A stretch of 64,000 nucleotides of DNA. Origin: Carallia brachiata (Eukaryota > Streptophyta > Magnoliopsida > Malpighiales > Rhizophoraceae). This document shows positions 45,759 to 58,680 of the stretch, one piece after another. Within the stretch, counting starts at the first letter, position 1. Each line of letters begins with the position of its first letter. Location: positions 3,144,829 through 3,208,828 of the forward strand of contig JADCRB010000001.1 in assembly GCA_021464245.1 (NCBI GenBank), in the 5' to 3' direction. Below the pieces are notes generated by a model. The model did not search any database. It worked only from the letters and a program-made list of their open reading frames with translations, and had not been told where the DNA came from. Position numbers and translations under genes: made by a program.

Positions 45759-47236
45759 GATGATGCAGGGACTTCAAACTATCCCTGAACAGGATTTTTA
45801 TGCCTTCAGAAGCTCCTCAAATTGTTGGCCATACCTAATTCTGAATCAACTTAAAGTACATAAAAGAAGAGATCCACTTTTTTGAAAGCTTAGATTCAAG
45901 TTTACAAGAATTTCTTTTATCTTACGGCAAGAATTTTTCTTTTGCTTCGATGCCAGGTTACCCCGGATTCTGTTGTCAATATTTGGGCAAATAGCCTTGT
46001 GGGCATATAACGAAGAGCCAGTCAGATAAGATTGGTCTTTGTTCTAAAAGGTTTCTGGAACAATATGAACATGTATTGTAGCAACTTTGACCAGAATGGG
46101 ACCAGGATGATCGTCTTCGTGAAGCAAACTAAAGGTGCAAACGAAATATTCTGCCAATTTCTTCTCAGGATTCAGAAAGTGTGAACCTTGTGCTAGTGTT
46201 CTTCTTGTATACCTATCAAATTTTTGACTTGTGCAAATGCTCATTGCTCATGCTGCTGTGTACAGTCTCGCATGCATATTTGTCGGTCTTTTCTCAAATT
46301 CTATAATCATATTTCTAGTTGTTGAAAGTTATGCTTCCGAAACTGTAAAATCAGAATTTCAATCAGATCAATAGTGGTTTGATAAAAACTGGTGGTCCGA
46401 TGCTTCAAATTGTGCATTTTCTTGTTATTTATGGGGTCATTTATAACTGCCCAAGTAAGTAGTGCAATTATGCAAAGTGCACAGGGAGTAAATAACAAAA
46501 GAACTTAGCTAGCCATGGGATATTCTTGATCGTAAACATATATTTTGTGTTCTTTGATTTTTGTTCACATTGTTTACTGGTCGTTACAGAAAATGCCATT
46601 GATACAAACCTTTGTTATATGAAAAATGAAGAGAAATATACACTAAGTTACATGTGGAATATTGATTTACAGGGAGTAATTAAGAAAAAGGAAAGTGATA
46701 TGCATATTTGTTCATTATTTCAACTAAAGAAGAAACTACTATTCTTCCTCGTACACAAGAGTCACTAGAACTCTTAACATTATTTCTGATGCATTAGCAC
46801 ATTTAAAGATAAATTTTTGGTATGCGCATGCCAAAAATGACTGATAATAAGGTTTTTTAGCGTTGTAATGATTGAATATGACTAAACAGAGATGGATTTT
46901 ACAAGAATGAAGAATTCACCTTGTTATGTGATCAATGACCTACTAGAATTTCTACTAGACCAAAAAAAAAACAAAGGAAGTGAAGATCAAACTTTCTGTA
47001 AGTTTTCCCTCTTGATCAGACTTGAACTCCACAAATTACATTATCTAACAAATGATTGTCACAGGATAGATAGTTTTGGGACTCAATTTGCAATCTCTAT
47101 AAGTACATACTTTATAGGTTGATGCTTGAGAATAAATACCATCAGGACCATCATATTTTTTCAGTAATATCAACCACATATGCTAATTAAACTCTTCCAA
47201 ATCCAAAAATACTACATAAGAAGCGCTGAGGCTTGT
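45759..47236. other. Spacer, no gene recognised
   Basis: Promoter of the X8 gene at its left end. A 66-codon minus-strand frame at 46044-46244 has fairly even composition but no recognised motif. The rest is AT-rich. Confidence 0.45.
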
Positions 47237-47671
47237 TTACAAATGAAGAGAAGTGTCAATATCATCGAACTTAGAATCATCAAAACTGTTGCACAAAGTT
47301 TTGCGTTTATTAGCCTGTTGCTTTCCTTCAGGCCATAGACCCATCATCAGGACAGTTGGGGCCTCCACGCAGGGAAGATCTTGTTGTTGGTTGCTCTGGA
47401 TTTTCGTATCCGGAAACAGAGAAAGGGACATGTGGGGCGTAGGCCTTGGTTGAATCATCATCATCATCTCAGGGTGAAGGAAAAACCTGCTGTCCCTGTC
47501 CGGCTCGCGGTGCAGCCTCGTGGGGTTAAACCATTTTGGCTCCTGGAGCGCCTTTGATAGCTCTTTTCCCTCTCTCATCTCCTTTACTCTCTGCAGCTTC
47601 CTGAATCTTTCTTGCAGTAAGGCAATGGAGGAGTGTGTGGCAGTTTTAGGTTCATTGCTTTCCCAAGCCAT
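47237..47671 (-). CDS. Single-exon protein of unknown function
   Basis: Minus strand, 144 residues, no intron. Residues 14-40 (SSIALLQERFRKLQRVKEMR) form a basic amphipathic helix of a kind I have seen at the start of small plant proteins without assigned function. The middle is rich in Pro, Met and charged residues (MMMMIQPRP), the end is acidic (FDDSKFDDIDTSLHL). No signal peptide or membrane segment; Lys/Arg-rich patches would allow nuclear location. The call as a gene rests on the even composition in an AT-rich setting, a TATA box at the right distance and the ordered N-terminal helix. Confidence 0.7.
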   Translation of the reverse strand: MAWESNEPKTATHSSIALLQERFRKLQRVKEMREGKELSKALQEPKWFNPTRLHREPDRDSRFFLHPEMMMMIQPRPTPHMSLSLFPDTKIQSNQQQDLPCVEAPTVLMMGLWPEGKQQANKRKTLCNSFDDSKFDDIDTSLHL

Positions 47672-47716
47672 TTTTTGTAAACGGAAGCAGTGAGGAGATG
47701 GGTGCTTTTGAGTGTG

Positions 47717-47728
47717 TATATTTATAGA
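47717..47728 (-). promoter_or_regulatory. TATA box of the 144-residue protein gene
   Basis: On the minus strand TCTATAAATATAC lies about 50 bp before the ATG at 47671, giving a leader of about 20 nt. A strong match to the plant TATA consensus. Confidence 0.65.
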
Positions 47729-50700
47729 ACACCAATAAACCTACAAAGTTTTGGTATTTTGATTAATATTTTGAATACAATACAATTGATAATTTTTACA
47801 ATAAAATTTAAGTTATTATTTTTTATTACAAATATTATCAATTTTATTATAAAAATTATTAATATTATTTTATTTAAATATTAAAATTTAGTATACTAAT
47901 ATTTTTTATATTTATAGGAATCTCGGTACGGATTAATGTTTTGCCTATCATACGTTGATGACTTGAATAATATTGTTAGTTTCTCAAGAAAATTCCGAAT
48001 GGCATAGAAATTAAAGGGACACGGGAATCGGCAGGAAAGTAGCAAAAGTCCAAACAAAAAGGTTGAGTATGCAATCTAAAGGGGGGAGAGGGTGTGGGGG
48101 ATGAGTTTTTGTTGGAGAGTACGCGAGGGAAGCTGGCAAAAGCATTGGTGGGATGGTAAAGGATGTGAAGAAAAGTCCAAAACAATGTTGTCATTAGCGA
48201 ATGGAAGGTTATGTTTGGAAGAATATAATCGGTCGAATGATGCTCTGTCTTGGCTTGCCGCCAATGTTATCCTTCTTGGCTTTGCAGTTTCGAGAGATGC
48301 CTTTTTACGATGGGGTTTTGGCATTGAAGTCAAGCATATCAATTCGTGGAACAGGCCTCTTTGTGACCCAATTTAATTCAAATTAAGAATAAAATTATTT
48401 GGCTTAAGTTTAATAAGAGTTGGATAAGTCAGTAAGCCACAAATATAAAGTAACCAATCAGAAGTATCAATTTTTATTTTTACTTGTATCTCTCCAAACT
48501 ACACACGTAATGATATTCATAATAGTACATTGAATGGAAATTTTAACTTGTATGGATTGTAAATAGGCGTTCTAAATCCTAGCCATGAAATGATTGTGAT
48601 TGACCCGGAAGGCCCGGAAGGAGCAATTTCTCCATTCTCAATTGTTTTTTTTATTGCTGAGAGAATGAAAGTGGGGAAACGGTTTTGAGTAGGAGGAAGA
48701 CAACTTGGACAAGTGTTGGAAGATGGAGTAACAGTCTTATAGGACCTCATCATGCTTTCATTGAACAATAATGTGTGGACAAAGACAAGGTTCCCAATGC
48801 TCAAACATTCCCTCTCTGATCTTCACTTTATTTTGTCCGGGACTTGTTGGAATTGCATGGCATGCTGAAACCAAAAGCTGCAGACGCTAATACTGGTGAT
48901 AGCTAAATCAGAATTAGATGGTTCTTTTATTCAGAAAAGTGGCCTAGGGGTCCCCCCAACGTCTTTTTTTTTTCAGGAATTTCGATGTTTGACAGGTACG
49001 TGGATCAAGAAAATTTTCTTTTGAAATAACAAAAAAAAACAAAGAAATGTAATGTGTTTCTTTACAAGGCCTGCAATGTTTCTTCTATTCTATTTTGTCC
49101 CTTAAGTACCTTCAAAGGGCACATTATCCACATCAAATATATCAAAGGCAATTGCGAATTGCGTGACTAAGTATATCATATTATTACGTAGTTAATTTAA
49201 TAGTATTAAATAATTTTTTTTAATTTTATTATTTAATAGTTTATATCACTGTGTATCAATACATTTTCTTTAAAGATGAGTCGCTAAATTTTTTTTTCTA
49301 TGTAAGAGAGTAATGTGTTCCTCTCTCTAACGTTCCCTCTCTCTCTCTCTAAACTCTCTCAGGCTCCATTAGTTTGAAACTAGTTGGCCGGCAGTAGTAA
49401 CTGTCACCTCCATCAGCCAACCACTGGACACCCTCCAAGCTCTTCCTCTAGTCCTTTTTTCCTTCCTCCTCCCTCTTTCTGGTCCCAATCATCCTTTTCT
49501 TTCTTTTTGGTTACCTCCTCATCAACAGATCCCAAAATCACTTTATTAGGCTTTTGACTTGGTTTAGGTTAGATTGGGCTCCAATAACGTCGCTCACAGC
49601 CTTCAAAGCTTTATATCTATACTCTTCGAATTTTTTACTGCTTTCGATGTTTTCAATGACCGCATAGCCGTATTGCCGCTGCCGTCGGTAGTCGCTTGTG
49701 TGTGCATCTTTGCGCCAGCTTTTGCTGCTGGTCGTTGTACCAACTACCAAAGTGACCGTCCAAGTCCCAATTGCAGCAACACGCGCTGACATTGTTGGCA
49801 TCGCCCTAATGCTGTTGGCTTCTGCTGACGTAGCTATCAATACTGTCAAAGTTTCTGCCGTCGGCTACCTAGCTGCCGCCGCCACTACCACCGCCATCCT
49901 TGCTGTCGTTGGAACTAACTGGAAGTGCTTATGTTGAATAATTTTGGGTTGGGTTGTACTGCTTGTATTTATTTTAGTGTTTGTAGTTTTGCTGTCTCAG
50001 AAATTGCCGTCAGGCATTCTGAAGATTTTTGACATAGGTCTGTCATGTGTAAAATGTGTTGTACTGCTTTCTGCAATTGGATTATATCTAGTTAACACTT
50101 TAGAATTATATAAATTTAATCGCAGTCTGGTAGACTATTTCGAGTTTTATTCCTAATTTGTTAATAGTTAGTTTAACCATATTTATGTAGGTCATATATG
50201 CTGATTTCTTCTTCTACTTCAAGCAAATTTTCTACCACTTTACGTCAACCCTGCGTATATTTTTATTGAGTATTAATACACAGATTCCGTTCTAACCAGA
50301 AAAAGTTTTTCCAGGTAGTTGTTAACTAGCACTTATTGATTGTTTAATTTTTTTTTAAACATAACTGCTTTGGACGGGACAGCATTTTTCTCCTAAAAGA
50401 AATTAAGCTTGGACATTGGACAGATCCAAGCCACAAGAATTAAAGGTCAATAAACCAAATAAGCCCATCCAACTATACCGGTGGCTTTATCCATATCTGT
50501 ACGGATATAATATATAATGCCGATTCAAAACAATTAGGTTAAAGGGGATTCCAATAGTTCAAATGGAATGTTACGGGAAGGAATTCTTGCAACCGGACAG
50601 ACATAAACGTGTAAACAACTAAACATAGGGCAAACAGGAAAAAAAAAAAATTATATATATATCTTATACCGTTTGATTATTTCTGGCCCAGCATGAGTGT

Positions 50701-51295
50701 ATATTGTTATTGGCAAAGAGTTTGTGCCTAAAGATACAAGCCAGAAAGTAATTAGAGTGTCAGTCTCACTGAATAAAAAAAAAATGTGTTTTTGAAAATT
50801 CAGTTTCTTATAAAAAATTAGTAGATGTACAACTGTATCAATAAAATAAAAAAATGCGCAATCAGATGTATTTTAACATTTTTATGACTCATTGTCAAAA
50901 ATCTGTTGCCTATTGTAGATGTAATATATCATCCACTAATTTTAGACAGAAACTGAAACTTCAAAAATGAAAAAAAAAAAAATTCTATGAGACCCACATT
51001 CTGGATGCTTTTTGGCTTCATCTTCTCGCCATAAAACCAAAGTCAGTTTTATCATCTGATATTTCTATGATATTTGAACCTTTTATTAATCGATTTATTC
51101 TTAATTCCAAAACTCGCTGCAAAAAAAAAAAAAAAAAAAAAGTTTGTGCATAATTAAATCGTCAAGAACAATATCTCCTGTATTTGTGGTCCTCTCTTAA
51201 CTTTTTCTTAAATGTTCATGCCTTTACTTTCTGTGTCACAACATTTTCATTATTGTTTAAAAGCACGTCAAACCAGATCAATGGAGGTGTCATAG
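47729..51295. other. Spacer with one G/C-richer island, no known gene
   Basis: Mostly AT-rich. 49310-49940 is richer in G and C: CT-rich leader-like runs, then Ala-rich frames on the plus strand (49698-49937, many GCN codons) and a 103-codon minus-strand frame (49538-49849). No family recognised for either. 48517-48804 holds a 95-codon minus-strand frame of uncertain status. Confidence 0.4.
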
Positions 51296-51813
51296 AGGTG
51301 TCAAAAAGTCGGGTTGAGTTAGATTTGAGTTGGGTTGTTTCAAGTTCAATCATTTTTTGTTGGGTTACTTTCAAGTCAGGTTATACTAAATTCGGATTCA
51401 GGTTGGGTCGTTTTGAATTTGGGTTGAATTCAGATCGAATTCACGTCAAATTCGCACTGAACAATTATTTTTTTAAATCATTTTCATAAAATAAAACATT
51501 TCAATTAAATTTAAAACTCATTTCTATAATAAACTACACGTTTAAATTTAATTTTTACGTCATATATATTTATATTTTACGAAAATTGTATCAATTAGTA
51601 TTTAAAAAGATAAGTCAAAGGTAAAAGTTAAAAAAAAATTTACTATTTTATTTTTCTTAACTCAACGGTTGACTCGAATTCATCCGGATCCAACACAAAA
51701 TTTTTGAGTTGGGTCACTTTTAAATTCAGATTGAAAAATTGAGTTCCTAACTAATTTTTTTTTGGATTTCAAACAGATTATCAAGTCATGTCACTTTTTA
51801 ATTTTAGTACCAT
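51296..51813. mobile_element. Probable hAT-type MITE with GGGTTG-rich ends
   Basis: Ends AGGTGTCAAAAAGTCGGG and, inverted, ATGGTACTAAAATTAAAAAG are loosely complementary. Flanks TGTCATAG and CGTTATGG agree at 5 of 8 positions, all differences being transitions. The body has GGGTTGAGTT/GAGTTGGGTTG motifs near the left end and inverted ones near the right, with an AT-rich middle. Confidence 0.5.
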
Positions 51814-54621
51814 CGTTATGGATCAAATCACAAGGAAAAAACAAAAAGATTAAATAAAAAAAGAAAAACAAAATTGTGTACCATCATCCGACCAAACTCT
51901 CCACGTGTATGAGAGACTGTTCAATGATATGGGCCATAATGTAACCCAGAAAAAGGATTATGGGCCATAAGCATTTGTGGGTGAAATTACATGACATTCG
52001 TGCGTGGATGTCTTGTGGCCCAGAAGTAACCTGTGGTGGGCCCGTGGCCGTAAAATAGAAGTATAGTTTTGTAGTATATGTTGGGCCAGTAGCCTAAATT
52101 GTTTATCATGGCTCAAATCCATTCACTGTCCTTTTCTCCCCAAAGTCAACACAGAGAGAGAGAGAATGGTAGAGTGACAGCCACAAGATGAACGCAGACT
52201 TCAAGTTTTGTTAAACAAGAAAAATTACATAATTTTTTTTTCTTATGTAATTGTTCATGTAAGTGCGGGCAAAGATCAAATTTGAGTGGGACAAATATAA
52301 AAATTAATTTAACCCAATAACTTATTTGGAAAAGTTTTAGAACAAAACAAATTAACTTGATTATTTTATCTCGATATGTATTAAAAAAATAATTAATTAT
52401 TAATTTTTTACAACCACATCAATACTTTGAATAACAAGAAAAAAAATGAAACTATATGATATATTTCATTTTGTTATTTTTTATTGATGTATTTGTAAAA
52501 AAATTGATAATTATTTTTAATAAACATCGAAACAAAATTTTAGGACAATTTGTGTGAATCTCAATCTCTGTCTTACCTAATTTTTGGATGGAAACCATTA
52601 CATAGCTAGACAAAATTTTATCCAAATTGTATTTATATTGTAAATAACAGTATATTTTATATAACTGTAATAATAAAAAATATAATAAAAAATTATATTT
52701 AATTATTGTACATCACTATTTTTTAATTATATATTTTATTATTATAATTACATAAAATATAATAATTATTATACTATGAACACTGTCTAACTAAATGTTT
52801 ATTTGCCATCCAACATTTCCCTTTTTGGCTTTGCCCCCAGGCAACAATTAGTTGATCAGCCACTGGTCACAACCCCACTCAGTCAAACTCTGCATGCCCT
52901 CTCCATTACGTCCTTGGAAGCCCCTTTGCCCCGCCTTCATTCCCCCGTTATCTCTCAGGATTTCCATTTTTCTCCTGAAACCGTGTTTCAAACTTTCAAC
53001 CGCGCTATAATATTTCTCCGGTCCGGTCTAGTCATCCTTTAATTTTTTTCTTTTTTTTTTTATCTATTACATGATTCATTGGGCGGTAAACTATATAATG
53101 AGATAACTCTTCCCTCCCATAAATCTCACAACTCTTTTTTTAAAGTTTAAATTCAAGACTTTTACAATAAAAATTTTAAATTTTTTTACTAAAACGTCTC
53201 CCGAAAAATATTCATCTTTCTATAACGTGGTATAAGGCTGGAAGGAATGGGGAAAACGACAACAAGAAAGTTGTCATTCAACATTCACTGTTCATGTTCA
53301 ACTCTCAAAACTCAACCATCATAATAAAGCGAACTTTTTTATTTTACCCGTTCCGTTACTTTACTTTTAGATTGAGTTTTCTCACTCTGTTTTCTTTCTT
53401 TATTTCCAATACCATAATTAAAAAGTTGCATGCATGACATCATCATCCCACCATTTTGTTTTGATTGAGCTTTTTTTGTTCTTTATTCTCCTGGCCAGAA
53501 AAGAAGATGATGATTCCACACACGCTCACGGAGCATACCACGAAAGATGATAGCGATGCTGGAAGATAACAACAAAAGCTTTTCACATGGGCCTTTTTTT
53601 TCTTCTCTCTTTCTAGACAGGTCACATTGGCCCCAGTATAGATGAAGAAAATCTCTTTAATTAGTTGGGGCTGATCAAATGATCAATAATCAATAATCAG
53701 GACAAAAACTTAAAAATTTATGTGTAATCTGCTTTATCTATGTCCCTTGTGGCTTGCAAGAATAAAATTGCTAGACGAAGAGTTTTGGTTTGATCTCTCC
53801 GATACATGACGGGGTCCTGATTCCTCACCAGGTCTGTCCCATGTCGCTGACGTACATTACATTTGATTTGAAACAATTACGACAGCATAGAAATAACACT
53901 TAACCAAGAAATAAAAATTCATATGCATAATAAGGACTAATAAGTGGTTTTTCTTTTTATTCTTAATAATTGGTGGTTCAACAGTAAAAAAAAAAATAAA
54001 CGTTAAATTTAAAATTTAAATTACAAACTTATAAATTAAAGACAGTGTCTCTCAACCATCTAAATAAAATTTGGAGACTGATAAAGAAAAATAAAAAAAA
54101 AAAGGAATCAACTTTTAAGAATTGTCGTTGCCGGCCTAATAAGATTAGCAAAAAGCATATCAACGATGCACTCTCCTACTTAACTCAATCTGTACAAGCA
54201 ACATTATTCTCTGGCAATTAAATAGAGGGACGATTTCATTTTCAATTTCAGATCCAATTTTCAGTCCTATCACCATACGATACGCACCTTTGGCTAAGAC
54301 TTTCTTTAACTCTCAACCTATGCCGCTGGCACTGAGGATAAGAATGCGTGGGGCCTCAAAGTTTTGCTCTTTTGGCACAAAAGTGTGTGGCCAAGATTCT
54401 ACTTTTCCTAATTCCTTTGATGTGACATCAATCGCAAATCTCTATTCTGTAGCAGATGTCTCAGGCAATCCACGCCCTTTATGCTGCTGGCTGGCAATCC
54501 CATAAATTTGAGCCGTTCAATAAAAATCTGCTTTTGGTGCCATATTCTTCTCGCTCCTTTCGACCTTAATTCCGCGATCCAATTTCGTCCACTTGTCATT
54601 TTTCTATCGGTTGAATAAGAT
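51814..54621. other. AT-rich spacer, no gene recognised
   Basis: Contains one fold-back element (52651). Short frames at 52803 and 54290 have no recognised motif. Nothing else stands out. Confidence 0.5.
52651..52763. mobile_element. Fold-back MITE, long AT-rich arms
   Basis: TATATTTTATATAACTGTAA at about 52651 and its continuation ATAATAAAAAATATAA are mirrored with few changes at about 52725-52763 (ending TTACATAAAATATA). Arms of about 35 bp around a loop of about 40 bp; related to the element at 7545. Confidence 0.6.
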
Positions 54622-54868
54622 TAATGCTTTGTTTGGTTTGATAGAAAGTGGTAAGAAAAAAAAAATACAGTAATGATGATATTATGATTAATAAAAAGTA
54701 ATGATTAGAAAGTTGTAAGAAAGAAAATATATAGTAATTTGTGAGAGAAAAAGTAAAAATTAGTTGTTTAGATTGATAAAAAATGAATAAAAAAGAAATT
54801 AAATAGAAAATATTTTCCTCTTCTTTTCTTTTCCTTTTCTTTTCCATGATTTCTCAAACAAAACATAA
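54622..54868. mobile_element. MITE with TTTGTTTG ends
   Basis: Left end TTTGTTTGGTTTGATAGAAA and right end, inverted, TTTGTTTGAGAAATCATGG. The body is purine-rich (GAAAGAAAATATATAG-like). About 240 bp. It abuts the next element directly. Confidence 0.55.
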
Positions 54869-55593
54869 GGGTTTGGTTGATTTTTCTATTCGATATTATT
54901 GTTACTTATTACAGTTATTAATTATTATTTACTAATTGCTATTATTTCTTATTACTAATTGCTAAAAAGGTTAATAAAGTATTTGATTAATTTTGTATTT
55001 ATTATTACTATTAAATGATTAAATGAATAATTTAAATATTTAATTTATATTTATATATCATATTACTAAAATTATTTTTATATTTTATAATTTTTATTTT
55101 TAAAATAAATATTCTATAAATAATGTTGAGAATTTTCTCACTTAAATTTTAACTTTAAAAAAACTATTAATATTTACTAAAAAGTAAAAAAATAATATAA
55201 TATTTGACATTTTTTTAAGTGTCAATATTAACAAAATTATTTTTATATTTAAAAATTATTGAAAAATAAAAATATTGTATTTATATAAATATTCATGAAA
55301 TAGAGTAACAACTAACAAATCTAATTTATGTATCAAATAAAGAATAATAAAATTTATAAATATTTTTCTAGAGTAATTTAGTCTATTTAAATTATTAACA
55401 TTAAAAGTAAAAAATAACTTAAAAAGTAATAAAAAGTAACCTTAAGTTATTTTTTAATCAGCTAATTTTAAGTAGTCATATAAAAAATAAATAGAATTAA
55501 ACAATAGTACGATAAATTTATTGAACACATATCTCCTAACTTTTTAAAAATAAAATATAAATATATCTCCTTAAAAACTAACCCAAACGCCCC
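54869..55593. mobile_element. hAT-type non-autonomous element with GGGTTTGG ends
   Basis: Left end GGGTTTGGTTGATTTTT and right end, inverted, GGGCGTTTGGGTTAGTTTTT. Subterminal repeats of GTTACT/TTACTAATTGCT type follow on the left. No coding potential. Target duplication not found. Confidence 0.55.
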
Positions 55594-56785
55594 TAAGCTA
55601 GACATGCCTTCTCCCTGTGCGCTGTTTCTTCCATTTTCTCTTCTGTCAAGCCCTCTCTAATTTGGACATTCAAAATGCTAGAATTGGTCATGTCAGCCTT
55701 TTAGGGTTTAGCCATTCCGCCATTTTACAATTGGACTTCACATGCCAATCATAGATTGTCCATAAAAAAACTCCCGAGTAAGTTGTTTCAAATTATTAAA
55801 ATTTGTAGAATTTAGATCAATACAACATTTCCAATTTATTTGTTTGTTCGCCTAACTTTTGAAAATATCATATGGGTTTTCTTACTATATGATAGGGATA
55901 AATAGCGATTCAATATCCTCAAATTTAAGCCCAAAGCCTTGTCCCATAAAACACGCCGGATAATCCCAGGTCTCATTTAGAGAGGAACGATCCCACCTCG
56001 AATCTCATCTGATTAACATGTCAAATAAGACATTCCTTCCTCGTTTATCTCTTCTCTTAGCTAATGAAAGTCCCCGTAATCTCCTGTAAATACCTTAAGA
56101 ATATTATTCCAAAGGAAATGACCTTATTTCTACTAAATTATTTACACTTTATTCTCTTTTTTTTTTTATCTGACGCCTTCCAATATCCAGTTTAATGGGT
56201 TGATTAATCTGAACCGATTCGGATAAGATCTCAAAAGTGGTAAATGTATCTCAGTAAATATTTAACGCGACTGTATTTTCGAGAACTCAAATTTAAAATC
56301 TTTAATTAAATAATGACGAATCCCTATTATCCACACTAATATTTATTAGTACACTTTATCCTCATTACATATTAATTTAAGCATCCGAATATTAATATTT
56401 ACAGCGACACTCCATAACTTTATTTTGTTTTGTCAATCACGAGTCTAGCCCCACATGTCCCCCTTCTGTACGATCTGCCAACCCATTCACCTGATACCAG
56501 CTTTGATCACATACAACAGTTCCTATACAAAACGACAGTTATAGAAAATCTAATGAAAATGTCAGCCATCTAATGTTATTTTGATGACATAAATTTAATT
56601 ATTTTTTGTTGTCAAGAAAAATAGTAACAATCTTTTATTGTAAAACGCAATAGCTGATGCAGAATTGTTACGTACTTATCTCGTACTATGCTTTTGTCTT
56701 TTACTTTTTTTTTTTTTTTTTTTGGACAGAAGTGTTGTAGACGACGCAAAGATGCTGGAATAGCTTCGCTCGTCTTTAATCATTG

Positions 56786-57547
56786 CATAGTTATTAAAAC
56801 TAGTTAAGACATTAATTCGGTTATACGATTGAGTCAGTGGATCATTAATTCAATTAGTGAGTTATTAGTTAAATTAATGAGTCATTAATTCTTAAAAAAA
56901 TGAATATATCAAATAATATATATAAATTTTTTGTGCAATTTATCACAATAATTATATTTTTCACAAATTAAAAAATAATTTATACTAATCAAATTTTTGA
57001 TAAAAATTCTTAAAAAATTATTTTTTTTAAAGTTAATTGTAACATATTATTTGATATATGAATAATGTTAAATTATTGTATACAGAAAAATAGATTATAA
57101 AAAATAAAAAATTATTAAATTGTACAAAAAAATATTGTGTAATACTGTTTAGTATTATAAAAATATTATTTTTATTATTTACACAGTAAAAAATAAAAAA
57201 TAAATAAATTTTAGTGTATAAATATTATACAAATGTTATTGTTTAAGTAATAAAAAATGAAAAAAATTTATAATTTTCACTGTTTGAACACTGTTTATTA
57301 TTAAAAAAATATTATTTTTACTGTTTACACAGTAAAAAGTGAAAAAATTATAATTTTTTACTGTTTCACTACTGTTCATCATTAAAAAATATTATTTTTA
57401 GTGTTTGTACAGTAAAAAAGTGAAAAAAAATAATTTTTTATTATTCAAATGACCTGATTACTGTTCACGCGAACCGGCCCGACCCAGTATCTGGGTTACC
57501 GGGTCACCGATCCGACCAGTCAGACTGGACCGGGTTTAATAACTATG
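56786..57547. mobile_element. hAT-type MITE with perfect 13-bp ends and target duplication
   Basis: 762 bp. CATAGTTATTAAA opens the element and its exact inverse closes it. Both sides carry AATCATTG (56778-56785 and 57548-57555). The left part repeats GAGTCAGTGGATCATTAATT-like units; the right end has GGCCCGACC and ACCGGGTCACCGATC; the middle repeats TACTGTT...ATTATTTTTA units. End motif and duplication length tie it to the copies at 12775, 15287 and 39806. Confidence 0.9.
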
Positions 57548-57864
57548 AATCATTGGTTCATCTCACAACCGATCCGATTCTTTACGGCGTTTTGGGGAAA
57601 TCCCGAGCGAGAATCATCCGGAATTGTGCTGATTAACTCCAAAACTACAATAATAATAATAACAATCATATAATTTACTATCATTAGAAATTGTTATTAT
57701 GATATTTTTGTTATAAAATAAATCAACGGGTTGTGATTAAAATTACAAATTTTTAATAAATGTAAATTTTCTAAAATTCCGGAAACCTCATTAAAGATAT
57801 ATTTTGAGGAACAAAAATAAACTTTTTTTTTTTTTCCGGGAGACATGCAAACAAAGCAGGAAGG

Positions 57865-58328
57865 GCATATGTGTAATTTCAGTCCTAAACCTTTAGTTTT
57901 TTTATGTTTGAATTTTAAACTTTTTTGATATTTTATTTAAGTTCTAAATTTTTTAATTTTTTATTAAATCAGTCCTTTAATTTACGAAAAGTGGTCAATT
58001 CGTTAATAAATAAGTTTAAATTAATAAAAACTATTTTAAAAAAGTTAAATAAATGAATTAAATATTTTTTTCATCAACAAAATATGTACATTAAATATTT
58101 TTTAATAAAAAATATACAAATTAAATAAGTAACATATATATTTTTTGATAGAAAAAATATTTAATTTATGTATTTAATTTTTTTAAAATAATTTTTTGTA
58201 AGGTTAAAATTATTTTTTAATAAATTAATTATTTTTTATTAATAGAGATACTGATTTAATATAAAATTAAAAAAATTTAATATTTAAATATAAAAAATTA
58301 AAAAAATTTAAAACCTAAAATATGCATA
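57865..58328. mobile_element. Possible AT-rich MITE
   Basis: GGCATATGTGTAATTTCAGT with CCTAAACC on the left faces an inverted GGTATGCATATTTTAGGTTT on the right. The interior is low-complexity AT. Arms pair imperfectly. Confidence 0.35.
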
Positions 58329-58329
58329 C

Positions 58330-58680
58330 CTCAAACCGAAAGTGCTTTCGAGGATAATGCACACCGACCAGCGGTGAGGAGGCTGCACTTAGCTGGAGAG
58401 CAACCCGTGGTCTCGCACACAGCCGATCCTTTTCAAAGTGGACGGAGTGCCACGTCATCGTGATATTATTTATTCAACCATTGCTAAATAAATAAATAAA
58501 TAAAATAATGCAATTTCGCCGAAGGCGACGGAGGTCGTAGTTAGCCTTCCGGGTAGGCTCCCTCTCTCGTAGATTGCCCTCTTATTTCTCGAAATTAACG
58601 AAAATACCATTCGACCCCTGTAGGAAAACCTGTGCCGGTAATCGCGCCCATGGTTTTTAGCCTAACGGCCAACAATATAC
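58330..58680. other. G/C-rich island without recognised gene
   Basis: Two G/C-rich blocks (about 58330-58465 and 58515-58660), split by a TAAA microsatellite at 58483-58505, in a long AT-rich region. No frame of useful length, no tRNA or rRNA feature seen. Origin unknown. Confidence 0.5.

Noticed and set aside
46044..46244. 66-codon minus-strand frame as a small gene
   Set aside because: No promoter or family signal; most likely chance.
48517..48804. Possible signalling peptide precursor with an APSGPSGS core
   Set aside because: It resembles CLE or PIP peptides only in PSGP; the flanking residues, C-terminal position and secretion signal do not fit.
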